Assembly: GCA_934394615.1 (NCBI GenBank)
Contig: CAKRRJ010000002.1
Coordinates: 11,145-75,144, forward strand
Length of the DNA: 64,000 nucleotides
Origin: an uncultured Lachnospiraceae bacterium
GTDB lineage: Bacteria; Bacillota; Clostridia; Lachnospirales; Lachnospiraceae
Reading direction: 5' to 3'
Of the stretch, positions 19,044-29,099 are shown one piece after another. Made by a program: the position numbers and the translations under genes. Under the pieces are notes generated by a model. The model had not been told where the DNA came from, made no database searches, and saw only the letters and a program-made list of their open reading frames with translations. Each line of letters begins with the position of its first letter. Positions within the stretch are counted from its first letter, which is position 1.

Positions 19044-20195
19044 TCAGTCTCCTTGCAAGACTGTATCCAGGACTCCGGCAAGCAGGTCCATGGCATTGCG
19101 GGCCTCCTCCGAGGTATTGGTCTGCGCGCCTGCCTCGATCAGGGCAGATCTGCCCCGCAGGTGAAGGTTGTAGCGCAAGCCCTTTAAGTAGATCTTTCTG
19201 GTAAAACCCGGATACCGCGCGCATGCCATCTGCAGCTGAAAGCAGAACGCCAGATTCTCCTCCAGGTTCGGATTTGGCAGATAGGCGATCTCGCCCTCCG
19301 GCGTGCGGCTCATACCCTGAAAAAACATGATCTTTGCCGTTGGTTTTCCCTCTATCTCCTGCACCAGGCGCATGGAATCTGCCACACCGTCCCGGTGCAG
19401 GTCCACGATTGCCTCAATGGACGGATGCTCCTGCAGGATGCCCTGGATGCCCTCCAGCGCATAGGTGTAGGCGCGGCTCCGCTCCAGTTTTCCCTCTTTC
19501 ATATCGTACGCTGTAGTATCATGGATCACGTTCCAGCCGCGCTGCCTTAAAAGCTCCGCCAGGTATGTTCCCATTCCGGTCACCGTCGCGTCCGGGTGCT
19601 CCGGCCCGTAATCGGCATAAGCTTCGGTGGCGTGGGTATGGTAGATCAGAATCTGCGGCACGGATGGATTCTTTTCCAGGCGGACATCCGTTCCGAGAAG
19701 CTTTTCTGCTCTCATGAGGCTGCGGTCCGCCGTGGTGGACGCGTGGACGCTGAAATAATGTTTCATCAGATAGTCATAGTCCTGAAGGCGGGCAAGTGCC
19801 TCTGCGGCTGCTGTGACATTTTCCGTCCCAGGCCCGGCTCCTGCGCCTTCCGCAGCCTGCGTGTTTTCCATTTCTGCATCAGGCTCCGCTCCTGCCTGCC
19901 CTAAAACCTCCCATCCTGTCCCCGCCGTATTCCCCCCCGCAGCTGCTGTTCCAGACCTCCGGATTTCAGCTCCGCCCTGCTCCGAAACATTCCCGCCCGC
20001 ATCCGGTTCCTCCGCATACGAAAACAGGTATCCGTACCGCTCGTACGCATACCTGTAATTTTCGTAAACCGCATAGGATGGGTCCCGGCGCAGCGGCTCC
20101 CTCCATGTGACCGCCATGCCCGGATACCTCAGCTGTAAAAATGCCGCCAGGAGCCCCTGGATGATCCACGCTGCCGGATTACTCAAAACGGACAA
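19044..20195 (-). CDS. spoIIP: Stage II sporulation protein P
   Basis: About 383 aa. SpoIIP is a peptidoglycan amidase/endopeptidase of the engulfment machinery (SpoIID-M-P). The catalytic domain starts with [12 protein letters not shown] and includes [11 protein letters not shown] and the C-terminal [17 protein letters not shown], all family marks. A long Gly/Ala/Glu-rich stretch (about residues 60-115) links the N-terminal region to it. The start is uncertain: the frame opens with TTG at 20195, overlapping the sigE end by 17 bp, with AGGAAA very close. The hydrophobic start ([13 protein letters not shown]) would be the membrane anchor. The position after sigE fits transcription in the mother cell. 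Confidence 0.9.
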   Translation of the reverse strand: MSVLSNPAAWIIQGLLAAFLQLRYPGMAVTWREPLRRDPSYAVYENYRYAYERYGYLFSYAEEPDAGGNVSEQGGAEIRRSGTAAAGGNTAGTGWEVLGQAGAEPDAEMENTQAAEGAGAGPGTENVTAAAEALARLQDYDYLMKHYFSVHASTTADRSLMRAEKLLGTDVRLEKNPSVPQILIYHTHATEAYADYGPEHPDATVTGMGTYLAELLRQRGWNVIHDTTAYDMKEGKLERSRAYTYALEGIQGILQEHPSIEAIVDLHRDGVADSMRLVQEIEGKPTAKIMFFQGMSRTPEGEIAYLPNPNLEENLAFCFQLQMACARYPGFTRKIYLKGLRYNLHLRGRSALIEAGAQTNTSEEARNAMDLLAGVLDTVLQGD

Positions 20196-20919
20196 TTTCC
20201 TTTTTCAGCCGCTTCATGATTTTCTTCTCCAGACGGGAAATGTAGGACTGGGAAATCCCAAGGCGGTCTGCCACCTCTTTCTGGGTCATCTCCTCGCCAT
20301 CCGCGTCTTTCAGGCCATAGCGGAGTTCCACGATGGTCTTCTCCCTTGGGCTCAGGCGTTCGATCGCGGACTTTAGCAGCTGACGCTCCGTTTCATCCTC
20401 CAGCCCCCGGTAGATCACATCATCATCGGTTCCGAGGATATCCGAGAGCAGAAGCTCATTTCCATCCCAGTCTACATTCAGCGGCTCATCGATCGATACC
20501 TCCGCACGGATCTTGCTGCTGCGGCGCAGATACATAAGGATCTCATTCTCGATGCAGCGGGACGCATAAGTCGCCAGCTTGATATTCTTATCCGGGTCAA
20601 ACGTGTTGATTGCCTTAATCAGTCCAATGGTCCCGATGGAGATCAGGTCCTCCACACCGACCGCTGTATTATCAAACTTCTTTGCTATGTACACCACCAG
20701 ACGCAGGTTATGTTCGATAAGAAGTGATCTTGCCTCCTTCTCGTTCTCTGTACCGAGACGCGCGATCATCTCCGCCTCTTTTTTGCTCTCCAGCGGCGGC
20801 GGCAGGATATCTGCTCCCCCGATATAATGGACTTCCCCCTTCTTCTGCCACAGCATTGTGGTAAATGAAGGAACTGCTTTAAACTGAAACCGGTTTGGTA
20901 CTGAAACTTTTACAATCAC
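20179..20919 (-). CDS. sigE: RNA polymerase sporulation sigma factor SigE (pro-form)
   Basis: A 246-aa mother-cell sigma factor. The first ~29 residues form a pro-sequence ending before EVHYIGG, then LPPPL, matching the processing region of Bacillus pro-sigma-E. Region 2 ([36 protein letters not shown], given as a span of about residues 92-127) and region 4 helix-turn-helix ([21 protein letters not shown]) are clear. The start is GTG with GGAGGATG 8 nt before it. It follows spoIIGA by 24 bp; together they make the classical spoIIG operon. Confidence 0.96.
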   Translation of the reverse strand: MIVKVSVPNRFQFKAVPSFTTMLWQKKGEVHYIGGADILPPPLESKKEAEMIARLGTENEKEARSLLIEHNLRLVVYIAKKFDNTAVGVEDLISIGTIGLIKAINTFDPDKNIKLATYASRCIENEILMYLRRSSKIRAEVSIDEPLNVDWDGNELLLSDILGTDDDVIYRGLEDETERQLLKSAIERLSPREKTIVELRYGLKDADGEEMTQKEVADRLGISQSYISRLEKKIMKRLKKEIVRFE

Positions 20920-20943
20920 TTTTCCATCCTCCAGGCTCTTCTA

Positions 20944-21774
20944 TTATCGTTCTCCATGCAGAAGCATTTCGTATTCATGCCGCGGTGACAGCGTTGTCTG
21001 GCTAAACGCGACCCATGGCCGCTCCAGAATGCAGACCAGCCTGCCCTCCTGCCGTACTTCCATCCGGTCCATCCTTACTGCCATCAGAATGCCGTGTTCC
21101 TTCCCGACACTGGAAAACGGAACCACAACCATGCCGGCTGGTTCCCCGCATAGGTCTTTTCCAGTCTCTGCATCCAGCACATGTACCGGCTGGTGTCCGT
21201 ACGGCTCATACAGCTGGTTTCCCGTATCCATAAGCGCCCGTACCTGTTTTTTTCTTCCCTGATAGGAAAGCGTCACTTCATAGAACGCACTGCGAAGCAC
21301 GGCGCTTCGGCGGAACTTTCGGAAAGCTGCCGAAAGAAGCACACACCCAAGCAGAAATACAGGCACAACGTATGCCGCCGGAACGTACCCTGCGCGGGAT
21401 GCCATTCCAGTACGTTCTGTCCCGGCGTCATCCAAAAACATGCCGGAACAAAGAAGAATCCCCCCGCACAGAAGCGCTGCCATCCACAAAAGGATCAGGC
21501 GCCGGAAAAACTCTGCCCTTCCACATGCGCCAAACGCGGTCCGAAGCATCAGAACCGGCGGCAGAAACACCCACAGAATCATGCGTGGCAGAAAGGAAAT
21601 CGCCGGAAACAGAATCACCCCACAGGCCGATCCTGCTCCCAGAACAGCTCCCGCAAGAAGCCTTCCTTTCCTGCATCCGCCAGGCAGCGCCGCCTGCTTT
21701 ACCAGGACCAGCAAAGCAAAGTCTGCAGCCAGATTCACCAGAAAGAACAGATCCAGATACAATGTCACCGTCAT
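20944..21774 (-). CDS. spoIIGA: Sigma-E processing peptidase SpoIIGA
   Basis: A 276-aa protein. Five or so membrane helices fill residues 1-150, followed by a cytosolic aspartic-protease-like domain with the active-site motif DTGN (Asp183). It cleaves pro-sigma-E after a signal from the forespore (SpoIIR). The ATG follows AGGGAGGAC. It heads the spoIIGA-sigE-spoIIP group under a promoter with unusually wide spacing (21804-21836). Confidence 0.93.
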   Translation of the reverse strand: MTVTLYLDLFFLVNLAADFALLVLVKQAALPGGCRKGRLLAGAVLGAGSACGVILFPAISFLPRMILWVFLPPVLMLRTAFGACGRAEFFRRLILLWMAALLCGGILLCSGMFLDDAGTERTGMASRAGYVPAAYVVPVFLLGCVLLSAAFRKFRRSAVLRSAFYEVTLSYQGRKKQVRALMDTGNQLYEPYGHQPVHVLDAETGKDLCGEPAGMVVVPFSSVGKEHGILMAVRMDRMEVRQEGRLVCILERPWVAFSQTTLSPRHEYEMLLHGER

Positions 21775-21803
21775 ATGCTTTTGTCCTCCCTGACGATACA
21801 GCC

Positions 21804-21836
21804 ATTATAATGATTCTCAGGGAAAAATTTTGTCAA
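21804..21836 (-). promoter_or_regulatory. spoIIG promoter, probably Spo0A-dependent
   Basis: A consensus TTGACA (21831-21836) and a consensus TATAAT (21804-21809) lie 21 bp apart. The Bacillus subtilis spoIIG promoter is known for its wide, Spo0A-requiring spacing (22 bp). The plus strand across the -35 reads TTTTGTCAAAC, close to a Spo0A box (TTTGTCRAA). Assignment to Spo0A is inference. Confidence 0.6.
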
Positions 21837-21865
21837 ACGGATGACGCAGATCCTCATTTTTGAAC

Positions 21866-21912
21866 GACAAAAAAAGACAGAAAACCGAATCTGGTTTTCT
21901 GCCTTTTGTCGT
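21866..21912 (-). terminator. Terminator after ftsZ
   Basis: On the minus strand, GGCAGAAAACC, loop AGATTC, GGTTTTCTGTC, then a run of seven T. The stem extends further through ACGACAAAA/TTTTGTCG. It separates ftsZ from the spoIIG promoter. Confidence 0.85.
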
Positions 21913-21958
21913 TTTTCCTGTTCTTTTGTCTGCGTCCTGCCTCAGAAGCGTTCTGAAC

Positions 21959-23206
21959 TTAGCGTTTGTTCTTTAAGAAGTCCGGAATGTTGATCTGGGT
22001 CTGGTTTAACGGACGGTAGGAGCCCTGGCTCGAAGCTGCGCTCTGTGCCGGAGCTGCACTCGGTGCTGCCTGCTGCGGTACTGTCTTCACAACCGGAGCC
22101 TGTGCGTGAAGCTGCGGTGCTGCCTTCGGAGCAGTTGCGCTTGCCTCAGCTGCTGCGGTGCTGCGAAGCGGCTGGCTGTTTAAGTTTAAGCCAGACGGCA
22201 TTTTCGGCTTGAAGTTTCCGAACTCTGCCATTGCCTTATTTACCGGAGTCTGAGCCTGTGCGTCCAGACCGGTTGCGATTACGGTGATGGTAGCCTCATC
22301 CTGTGCGTTCTCATCGTACATAGCACCGAAGATGATGTTTGCGTCATCTCCAGCCAGCTCCTGTACATAGCTTGCTGCCTCGTTTGCCTCGATCAGGCTG
22401 ATATCGCCGGAAATGTTGATGATAACGTGGGTAGCGCCCTCGATGGTAGTCTCTAACAGCGGGCTTGCTACTGCCTGCTTTACAGCCTCAACTGCCTTGT
22501 CGTCGCCCTTGGCATGTCCGATACCGATGTGTGCGATGCCCTTGTCGGTCATGACAGTCTGAACATCTGCGAAGTCAAGGTTGATCAGGCCCGGTACGTT
22601 GATCAGGTCGGTAATCCCCTGAACTGCCTGCTGCAGTACTTCATCTGCTTTCTTGAATGCATCCGGCATGGTGGTTCTGCGGTCAACGATCTCAAGAAGT
22701 TTGTCGTTCGGGATTACGATAAGGGTATCGACACTTGCCTTTAAGTTCTCGATGCCTGCCAGCGCATTGTTCATACGGGTCTTGCCCTCAAAACGGAACG
22801 GCTTGGTTACAACACCGACAGTCAGGATGCCCATGTCTTTTGCGATCTTCGCGATGACCGGAGCTGCGCCGGTACCGGTACCGCCGCCCATACCACAGGT
22901 AACGAATACCATATCTGCGCCCTTAACAGCCTGCGCGATTTCCTCGGAACTCTCCTCTGCTGCCTTCTGTCCAGCTTCCGGCTTTGCGCCTGCGCCAAGA
23001 CCCTTGGTCAGCTTCTCGCCGATCTGCATAGCGGTCGGAGCTTTGCAGAACTGCAGTGCCTGCTTATCTGTGTTGATGCCGATGAACTCCACACCTGCAA
23101 TGTCCTCGTCTACCATGCGGTTTACTGCATTGTTTCCGGCACCGCCGACACCGATCACAACGATCTTTGCGGAGTTTTCCGCTTCATTTATCTTAATCTC
23201 TAACAA
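21959..23206 (-). CDS. ftsZ: Cell division protein FtsZ
   Basis: A 415-aa tubulin homologue that forms the division ring. The GTP-binding signature [10 protein letters not shown] and T7-loop region NLDFADV are present. An Ala/Gln/Pro-rich linker (about residues 330-395) leads to the conserved C-terminal peptide IPDFLKNKR, which binds FtsA/SepF-type partners. The start is a TTG with AAGGAGG 7 nt upstream. It has its own promoter (23285-23313), although ftsQ lies just upstream. Confidence 0.97.
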   Translation of the reverse strand: MLEIKINEAENSAKIVVIGVGGAGNNAVNRMVDEDIAGVEFIGINTDKQALQFCKAPTAMQIGEKLTKGLGAGAKPEAGQKAAEESSEEIAQAVKGADMVFVTCGMGGGTGTGAAPVIAKIAKDMGILTVGVVTKPFRFEGKTRMNNALAGIENLKASVDTLIVIPNDKLLEIVDRRTTMPDAFKKADEVLQQAVQGITDLINVPGLINLDFADVQTVMTDKGIAHIGIGHAKGDDKAVEAVKQAVASPLLETTIEGATHVIINISGDISLIEANEAASYVQELAGDDANIIFGAMYDENAQDEATITVIATGLDAQAQTPVNKAMAEFGNFKPKMPSGLNLNSQPLRSTAAAEASATAPKAAPQLHAQAPVVKTVPQQAAPSAAPAQSAASSQGSYRPLNQTQINIPDFLKNKR

Positions 23207-23284
23207 GATGATTCCTCCTTAACTTCCTTCATTGGCCTTTTGTAACAGTTTTGTAACATTATTTCAAAAAACAGTCTATATAAT

Positions 23285-23313
23285 ACTATAGGTGATTTCC
23301 CTGAAAATATCAA
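23285..23313 (-). promoter_or_regulatory. Promoter of ftsZ
   Basis: TTGATA (23308-23313), a 17-bp spacer and TATAGT (23285-23290). It lies 79 bp before the TTG start. Confidence 0.7.
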
Positions 23314-23363
23314 CCGTTTTTTTCTCAAAACAATCGTTTTTGGTGACTGTTCACAAACCAGAA

Positions 23364-24089
23364 TCACGTCCGGGGCTTGAATGTATACATGGCGTTCGTA
23401 TTGCTCTCATCGTATGTATCCAGATACAGCGTTCCGCTCCGTCCCTCCAGCTGCGGGAGCATGTCCCCGAGCTCCGCGATCTTTCCATTCAGGCTGTCGT
23501 TGCTTCCTAAAATGACCTCAATATCTCCCATATAGAGCGTGGCCTCCCCCAGCGTGCTGTACTGGATCTTGTCCACACGCAGCCCGTAGATGGAGAGAAT
23601 CTGGGTCAGGTTCAGGATCTCCTCAAAGATCCGGTCGCTTTCTACCGGAAGTTTCTGATAAAGGACGATATGACCGAATTTCAGACCGGTGATCCACGGA
23701 ATTCCCGGAAGCTTCTGGTTCGCGCTCTCCACGATAATACCGTCCTTATCAAAATACATATAGCTGCTCATGTACGACACATAGCCGACCACGCTCTTTT
23801 CGTACACAATGACCTCTACTTTTACCGGACTTTTGAACACGATCTTGTAATCCTCCACAAACGGAATCTTCTCGTGTTTGCCAAAGCGGTCCCGCAGATA
23901 GCAGAATACGCTGTTCCGGCTCACGCTGTCCGGAAAGAGAATGTCCGTCAGCTGTTCCTCTGTATATTTTTCATTTCCGGTAAACTTCACTTCCCGGATC
24001 TTTACCGCCCACACGGCCGCCGCCAAAAGCAGCAGGATTACCGCCATGACTATGATGACTGCCCGTTTTCCCGCAGTTCCTTTTTCCAT
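23364..24089 (-). CDS. ftsQ: Cell division protein FtsQ/DivIB
   Basis: A 241-aa bitopic protein: short cytoplasmic N-terminus, one membrane helix (about residues 9-28), then a POTRA domain (IREVKFTGNEKYTEEQL) and the FtsQ/DivIB beta domain. It belongs to the FtsQ-FtsL-FtsB (DivIB-FtsL-DivIC) complex that activates septal peptidoglycan synthesis. Its place between murA and ftsZ is standard for the dcw cluster. Confidence 0.88.
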   Translation of the reverse strand: MEKGTAGKRAVIIVMAVILLLLAAAVWAVKIREVKFTGNEKYTEEQLTDILFPDSVSRNSVFCYLRDRFGKHEKIPFVEDYKIVFKSPVKVEVIVYEKSVVGYVSYMSSYMYFDKDGIIVESANQKLPGIPWITGLKFGHIVLYQKLPVESDRIFEEILNLTQILSIYGLRVDKIQYSTLGEATLYMGDIEVILGSNDSLNGKIAELGDMLPQLEGRSGTLYLDTYDESNTNAMYTFKPRT

Positions 24090-24110
24090 CTGTTTTCTGT
24101 CTCCTATATG

Positions 24111-25382
24111 TTATGTGCTCTCAGACTCCGGCAAAAGCGCGATCCGCGCTCCCACGCCGGAGAGATCCCGGCTGATATCCTCGTAGCCGCGGCTGATGTG
24201 CTCATACCCGCCTACCCGGCTTTCTCCCAAAGCGCCAAGACACGCCACAGCCAGAGCAGCGCCTCCGCGAAGATCCGAAGCCTCCACAAAGGTTCCGGTA
24301 AGAACATCCCTTCCCGCAACGCGCGCGAGATTGTCTTCTATTATAATATCAGCTCCGAGTTTACGCAATTCCTTTGCCATGGAAAAACGGCTTTCAAATA
24401 CCGTCTCGCGGATACAGGAAATTCCGTCCGCGCGGGCCATCACTGCCATCATAACGGACTGCATATCCGTTGGAAACTCCGGATACGGTCCGGTCCGGAT
24501 TTCTGCCGCGCGCGGCCTTCCCTTCATGGTAACCCGCAGACCTCCCGGCTCCGGTAAAATCTCCGCCCCCATGGCCTTCGCAAGCTCCAGCGTCTTTCCC
24601 ATATGCAGGATGGGAGCCCGCTCCAGAAGCACACTCCCGCCCGCGCTCATCACCGCGCCCAGGTAAGTCCCAGCCACAATCCGGTCACCCGGAAGGGGGA
24701 ATATCGTGTCCCGTGTCACGCCCTTTCCCATGACCGAAATACAGGAAGTTCCTGCTCCACGGACTTTCACGCCAAGCTGGTTTAAAAACGCGCAGAGAAT
24801 TTCAATCTCCGGTTCCCTCGCCGCGCCATGCAGAATGGTCTCCCCGCTGGCACCTGCTGCCGCCATCAGAATGTTCTCTGTCGCACCGACACTCGGATAA
24901 GAAAGACGTACCTCTCCTCCGGTAAGACCACATTTGGGAGTCCATGCCGTGATGTCTGCTCCCTCCTGGCCCACACAGGCGCCAAGGGCCCGAAGCCCGG
25001 CCAGATGCAGGTCCACCGGGCGCTTTCCAATGCGGCAGCCTCCCGGAAGACTCGTGGAAACACGCCCGCTCCTTGCGAGCAGCGGGCCAAGAAGCATCAC
25101 AGAAGAACGCATCTGTCCGGCAAGGTTCTCCGGAATCTCTGTCGTTTTCAGACCCCCGGCATCCAGCACCAGACGTTCTTCCTCCACTGTGCATTTACAC
25201 CCCAGAGAAGCCAAAATCCCCATCATACAGAAAACATCCTGTATTTTGGGGACATGTTCCAGTATCGTGGTTCCTTCATGAAGAAGAGATGCTGCCATCA
25301 CAGGCAGCACCCCATTCTTGGAACCCTGTATTTTTATCCTGCCGTCCAGGCTGTGTGACCCTTCTATCCAAAGCACAGACAC
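24111..25382 (-). CDS. murA: UDP-N-acetylglucosamine 1-carboxyvinyltransferase
   Basis: A 423-aa enzyme of the first committed peptidoglycan step: PEP + UDP-GlcNAc to enolpyruvyl-UDP-GlcNAc. The substrate-binding KIQGSKNGVLP is near the N-terminus. The active-site Cys116 lies in LPGGCRIGKRPVDLH, so the enzyme should be fosfomycin-sensitive. The chosen start is GTG (25380-25382), preceded by GGGAGGGG 8 nt upstream. The frame continues upstream, but those codons match nothing in the family. It stands where many dcw clusters have murG or murB. Confidence 0.93.
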   Translation of the reverse strand: MSVLWIEGSHSLDGRIKIQGSKNGVLPVMAASLLHEGTTILEHVPKIQDVFCMMGILASLGCKCTVEEERLVLDAGGLKTTEIPENLAGQMRSSVMLLGPLLARSGRVSTSLPGGCRIGKRPVDLHLAGLRALGACVGQEGADITAWTPKCGLTGGEVRLSYPSVGATENILMAAAGASGETILHGAAREPEIEILCAFLNQLGVKVRGAGTSCISVMGKGVTRDTIFPLPGDRIVAGTYLGAVMSAGGSVLLERAPILHMGKTLELAKAMGAEILPEPGGLRVTMKGRPRAAEIRTGPYPEFPTDMQSVMMAVMARADGISCIRETVFESRFSMAKELRKLGADIIIEDNLARVAGRDVLTGTFVEASDLRGGAALAVACLGALGESRVGGYEHISRGYEDISRDLSGVGARIALLPESEST

Positions 25383-25475
25383 TCCGTGATCCCCTCCCGT
25401 ACACGATCTGAAAGCCATAAGACTGCTGCAGCGCAGCATCTCCTGCCTTATCTTATGTACGCCAGAAACCATGTG

Positions 25476-26609
25476 TTACCGTTCCAGCCGGATCCGGTTC
25501 GACACGCCGAGTACCATCCCCATCTCCATCATGAGGAATAAGACGGATGTACCGCCGTAACTGATGAATGGCAGCGTAATTCCAGTGTTCGGGATGGTGT
25601 TCGTTACTACCGCGATATTTAATATAACCTGAATCGCAATGTGTGCCATTACGCCCACCACAATGAGCGATCCCAGAAGATCCGGGGCATTGTTCGCGAT
25701 CAGCATGAAGCGGTAGATCATGAACAGAAAGATCAGAATCACCGCAACCGCGCCGAACAGGCCAAGCTCCTCGCAGATAATTGAGAAGATCATATCGTTC
25801 TGCGCCTCCGGCACAAATCCCATCTTCTGGATACTCTCTCCGAGTCCCTTGCCAACCAGTCCGCCGGAACCAATCGCGTACAGGCCCTGAAGCACCTGAT
25901 AACCACCGTCCATCGGATATGCCTCCGGCGACAGCCATACATGGATACGGCTTAACTGGTACGGCTTTAGCAGCTTGATCTTCTCCAGGAAGATCGCAAG
26001 CGGTCCTGCCGTTGCCACAACCAGAATGGCCGCTGCGCCGCATGCGTAGAACGGCCACTGCTTTTTGCACGCTACAAACAGCATGACAAACGCGATTCCT
26101 ACAATAATGATGCCGGAACTTAAGTTGTTCGCCGCTACGATGCCGGCAATCGGGAGTGCCATCCCCATGACCCGCGCCATATTTTTCCAGGTGTTGACAC
26201 TCGATCCCATACGGGTAATGAGAACCGCCAGATAAATGATCAGCGCAATCTTTACAAACTCAGTCGGCTGGAAGCTTAAGGAACCAACACCAAGCCAGCG
26301 TTTTTTACCATTTACCTCCTTACCAACCAGGGTTACCGCGATCATCAGCACATAGGACAGCAGGTAGGCAAGCATGGAAAGCTTCGCGTACCAGTGGTAA
26401 TCCAGTTTCGAGATAAAGATGGCCAGAACCAGGCCGCCTGCCGCGATCTTGAGCTGGCGCATCATGAAATAACCGGCATCCCCGTATTTTAACTGTGCTG
26501 TGTAGGAACTGGCGCTGTAGATCATGACCAGTCCAAACACCGTCAGAAATATGATACAGAACAGAAGGCTGTAATCATAAAACCGTTTCGGCCGGTTCTT
26601 TTTTGCCAT
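25476..26609 (-). CDS. ftsW: SEDS-family peptidoglycan glycosyltransferase FtsW
   Basis: A 377-aa polytopic membrane protein with about ten helices. The SEDS marks are RWLGVGSLSFQPTEFVKIAL, GGYQVLQGLYAIGSGGLVGKGLG (as a region) and the C-terminal NTGITLPFISYGGTS. FtsW polymerises lipid II at the septum together with a class B PBP. The ATG follows AGGAGGAACGCA. It is co-directional with murD (10-bp gap). Confidence 0.95.
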   Translation of the reverse strand: MAKKNRPKRFYDYSLLFCIIFLTVFGLVMIYSASSYTAQLKYGDAGYFMMRQLKIAAGGLVLAIFISKLDYHWYAKLSMLAYLLSYVLMIAVTLVGKEVNGKKRWLGVGSLSFQPTEFVKIALIIYLAVLITRMGSSVNTWKNMARVMGMALPIAGIVAANNLSSGIIIVGIAFVMLFVACKKQWPFYACGAAAILVVATAGPLAIFLEKIKLLKPYQLSRIHVWLSPEAYPMDGGYQVLQGLYAIGSGGLVGKGLGESIQKMGFVPEAQNDMIFSIICEELGLFGAVAVILIFLFMIYRFMLIANNAPDLLGSLIVVGVMAHIAIQVILNIAVVTNTIPNTGITLPFISYGGTSVLFLMMEMGMVLGVSNRIRLER

Positions 26610-26619
26610 TGCGTTCCTC

Positions 26620-27975
26620 CTACAGGTTTCTTACACATTCTTTGAAAATCTCGCCGCGCTGCTCGTAGTTGTCAAACATCCCCCAGCTCGCGCAGGCAGG
26701 GGATAACAGGACATTATCTCCCGCATTGGCATAAGCCGCGCAGACACGCACTGCCTCTGCCATATCTTCCGCATACATGATATCGGTAAAACCGTGGCTT
26801 CTCGCGCACTCCGCGATCTTGTCGCGGGTCTGGCCGATCAGTACCAGATACTTGACCTTGCCGCCGAACTCCTCGATCCATTCATCGTACTCGCTGTGCT
26901 TGTCGTAGCCGCCTGCAATGAGTACGGTCGGGCCCGGCATCGCGCGGATTGCCTGGATGGCCGCATCCGGGTTCGTTCCCTTGGAATCGTTGTAGTAACG
27001 GACTCCGGAACGCTCCAGCACAAACTCAATGCGGTGCTCTACTGCCTTGAATTCCTTGACTGCCTTGCGAATCAGATCCATCGGCACGCCCATGCGGATG
27101 CTCATGGCTACAGCCGCCATCACATTCTCGTGGTTATGCTTGCCAAGAAGCTGCATATCCGTCTTTACATTTAAGACTTCTTCTTTCTTGCCGTCGTGGG
27201 CATAGATCATCATATCGCCGTCTAAGTACATGCCCTCTTTTAAAGTCTGGGTGCTGGAGAAGAAAAATACCTTTGGCTTTAAGTCCTTCTTCTCGCCGAA
27301 CTCGCGCAGTACCTTGTCGTCGTAGTTTAAGACGATGCAGTCATCCTCTGTCTGGTTGACCGCAACGCGCTCCTTGACTTCAATGTAGTTTTCCATGGTT
27401 CCATGGCGGTTTAAGTGATCCGGGGTAATGTTCAGGATCGCGCTGATATTCGGATGGAAATCCATAATGGTCTCAAGCTGGAAGCTGGAAACCTCTGCCA
27501 CCGTCACGGATTTTTCTGTGGTATCCAGAGCTACATCCGTATATGGGATACCGATATTTCCTACCACAAACACCTCATCGAAGAACTTCTTCATGATCTC
27601 GCCAGTCAGTGCGGTCGTGGTGGTTTTTCCGTTGGTTCCGGTAATGGCGATCAGCTTGCCTTTTGCCACATGGTACGCCAGCTGGATCTCACTCCAGATC
27701 GGAATCTTTGCCTCGTCGAGCACCGGTACAAAAGGAGCGTCCAGCGGAATGCCAGGGCTGATGATGGAAAGCTCCACCCCAAGAAGATCCGGTCTTGTCA
27801 GTTCTCCCAGCACAACGGTAACTTTTGCGTCCTCCTCGAAATTTTCCTTGATCTTCTCCGGATCCAGCTTGTCGTTGCCGTCGTAAAGAACGACCTCACC
27901 ACCCATGGAAAGAAGAAGCTTCGCTGCCGCGATACCGCTTTTTCCGGTACCTGCCACTAATACTTTCTGACTCAT
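26620..27975 (-). CDS. murD: UDP-N-acetylmuramoylalanine-D-glutamate ligase
   Basis: A 451-aa cytoplasmic ligase that adds D-Glu to UDP-MurNAc-L-Ala. The N-terminal Rossmann-like VLVAGTGKSGIAAAK, the ATP-binding ITGTNGKTTTTAL, and the C-terminal NDSKGTNPDA are visible. The ATG at 27975 follows a strong AGGAGGTATATCAG; the longer frame upstream overlaps mraY and is not supported. Confidence 0.96.
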   Translation of the reverse strand: MSQKVLVAGTGKSGIAAAKLLLSMGGEVVLYDGNDKLDPEKIKENFEEDAKVTVVLGELTRPDLLGVELSIISPGIPLDAPFVPVLDEAKIPIWSEIQLAYHVAKGKLIAITGTNGKTTTTALTGEIMKKFFDEVFVVGNIGIPYTDVALDTTEKSVTVAEVSSFQLETIMDFHPNISAILNITPDHLNRHGTMENYIEVKERVAVNQTEDDCIVLNYDDKVLREFGEKKDLKPKVFFFSSTQTLKEGMYLDGDMMIYAHDGKKEEVLNVKTDMQLLGKHNHENVMAAVAMSIRMGVPMDLIRKAVKEFKAVEHRIEFVLERSGVRYYNDSKGTNPDAAIQAIRAMPGPTVLIAGGYDKHSEYDEWIEEFGGKVKYLVLIGQTRDKIAECARSHGFTDIMYAEDMAEAVRVCAAYANAGDNVLLSPACASWGMFDNYEQRGEIFKECVRNL

Positions 27976-28030
27976 CTGATATACCTCCTGTCCTTTGCTG
28001 CCTGCCCGCGCGGGCTTTGGCTCTTTTCTA

Positions 28031-28999
28031 TCACAATCCCAGATATGCCACCAGGCAGAGGATTGCGGTGACAATGGAAAATACTGCTACAACCCTGGTC
28101 TCAGACCAGCCGCCCAGCTCAAAATGATGATGGATCGGCGCCATGCGGAAAATCCGCTTGCCATGTGTTGCCTTAAAATAAGATACCTGCATGATGACCG
28201 ACAGCACCTCCACCAGATAGATCAAACCAATGAGCGGGATGAATAACGGGATCTGCATCATAAACGCGCTGGCTGCCACAAAACCGCCCAGTGCCAGGGA
28301 ACCGGTGTCACCCATAAACACTTTTGCCGGGTATACGTTAAACAGCAAAAATCCAAGCAGACTTCCGACAACCGCTCCGGTGATCGGGCTGATGCCGCTG
28401 TTCTCCCCGATGGAAATGATGGTTAAAAACGTAGCGACCAGAATGGTCACACTGGTGCACAGGCCATCCAGTCCGTCGGTAAAGTTCACGCCGTTGTCGG
28501 TTCCAAGTACCACAAAGAACACAAACGGAATGAACAGAAATCCAAGATCCAGATAAATTCCGTGCACAAAACCGCCGGTAAACGGAACCAGCATAGAAGT
28601 TCCAACCTCACCGGAACACACCAGATAGTATACAAAAATGCCGGTGATGATAAACTGGCCGATGAGCTTCTGAACCGGGTTTAAGCCCTCCGAACGCTTC
28701 ATGACGATTTTGATGTAGTCATCCAGAAATCCAATAACGCCAAAGCCCACGGTCATAAAAAGCACCGGAATGATGCGCGGGTAATCGCGGATATATAACA
28801 GGGATGTGATGACAACCGCTGTTAAAAATGCCAGTCCGCCCATGGTCGGAGTTCCCTGCTTTTTCAGGTGTGCCTGAGGACCGTCCTCGCGGACCTGCTG
28901 TCCGAATTTCAGCTTATGCAGAAACGGGATCACGATCGGACAGAGGATCGCGCTGACTGCAAATGCGATGATGATCGCAAGTATGGTTTCATTAATCAT
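28031..28999 (-). CDS. mraY: Phospho-N-acetylmuramoyl-pentapeptide transferase
   Basis: A 322-aa, ten-helix membrane enzyme that makes lipid I from UDP-MurNAc-pentapeptide and undecaprenyl phosphate. Family motifs: TPTMGGL, the catalytic FLDDYIK, and NFTDGLDGL, plus the C-terminal APIHHHFE. It has its own promoter (29038-29066) within the cluster. The ribosome site is TTAGGAGAG. Confidence 0.97.
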   Translation of the reverse strand: MINETILAIIIAFAVSAILCPIVIPFLHKLKFGQQVREDGPQAHLKKQGTPTMGGLAFLTAVVITSLLYIRDYPRIIPVLFMTVGFGVIGFLDDYIKIVMKRSEGLNPVQKLIGQFIITGIFVYYLVCSGEVGTSMLVPFTGGFVHGIYLDLGFLFIPFVFFVVLGTDNGVNFTDGLDGLCTSVTILVATFLTIISIGENSGISPITGAVVGSLLGFLLFNVYPAKVFMGDTGSLALGGFVAASAFMMQIPLFIPLIGLIYLVEVLSVIMQVSYFKATHGKRIFRMAPIHHHFELGGWSETRVVAVFSIVTAILCLVAYLGL

Positions 29000-29037
29000 G
29001 ATACTCTCCTAATTTCCTATGTAGTTTTCATCTCCTA

Positions 29038-29066
29038 AGTATACGTCTTTTCCATTTTCTTTGCAA
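29038..29066 (-). promoter_or_regulatory. Internal promoter before mraY
   Basis: TTGCAA (29061-29066), 17-bp spacer, TATACT (29038-29043), located 39 bp upstream of the mraY start. It would let mraY-murD-ftsW-murA-ftsQ be expressed independently of the upstream PBP gene. Confidence 0.65.
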
Positions 29067-29099
29067 GGCTGTTTGCGCCAAAGTTTTCAGGCATCCGTC

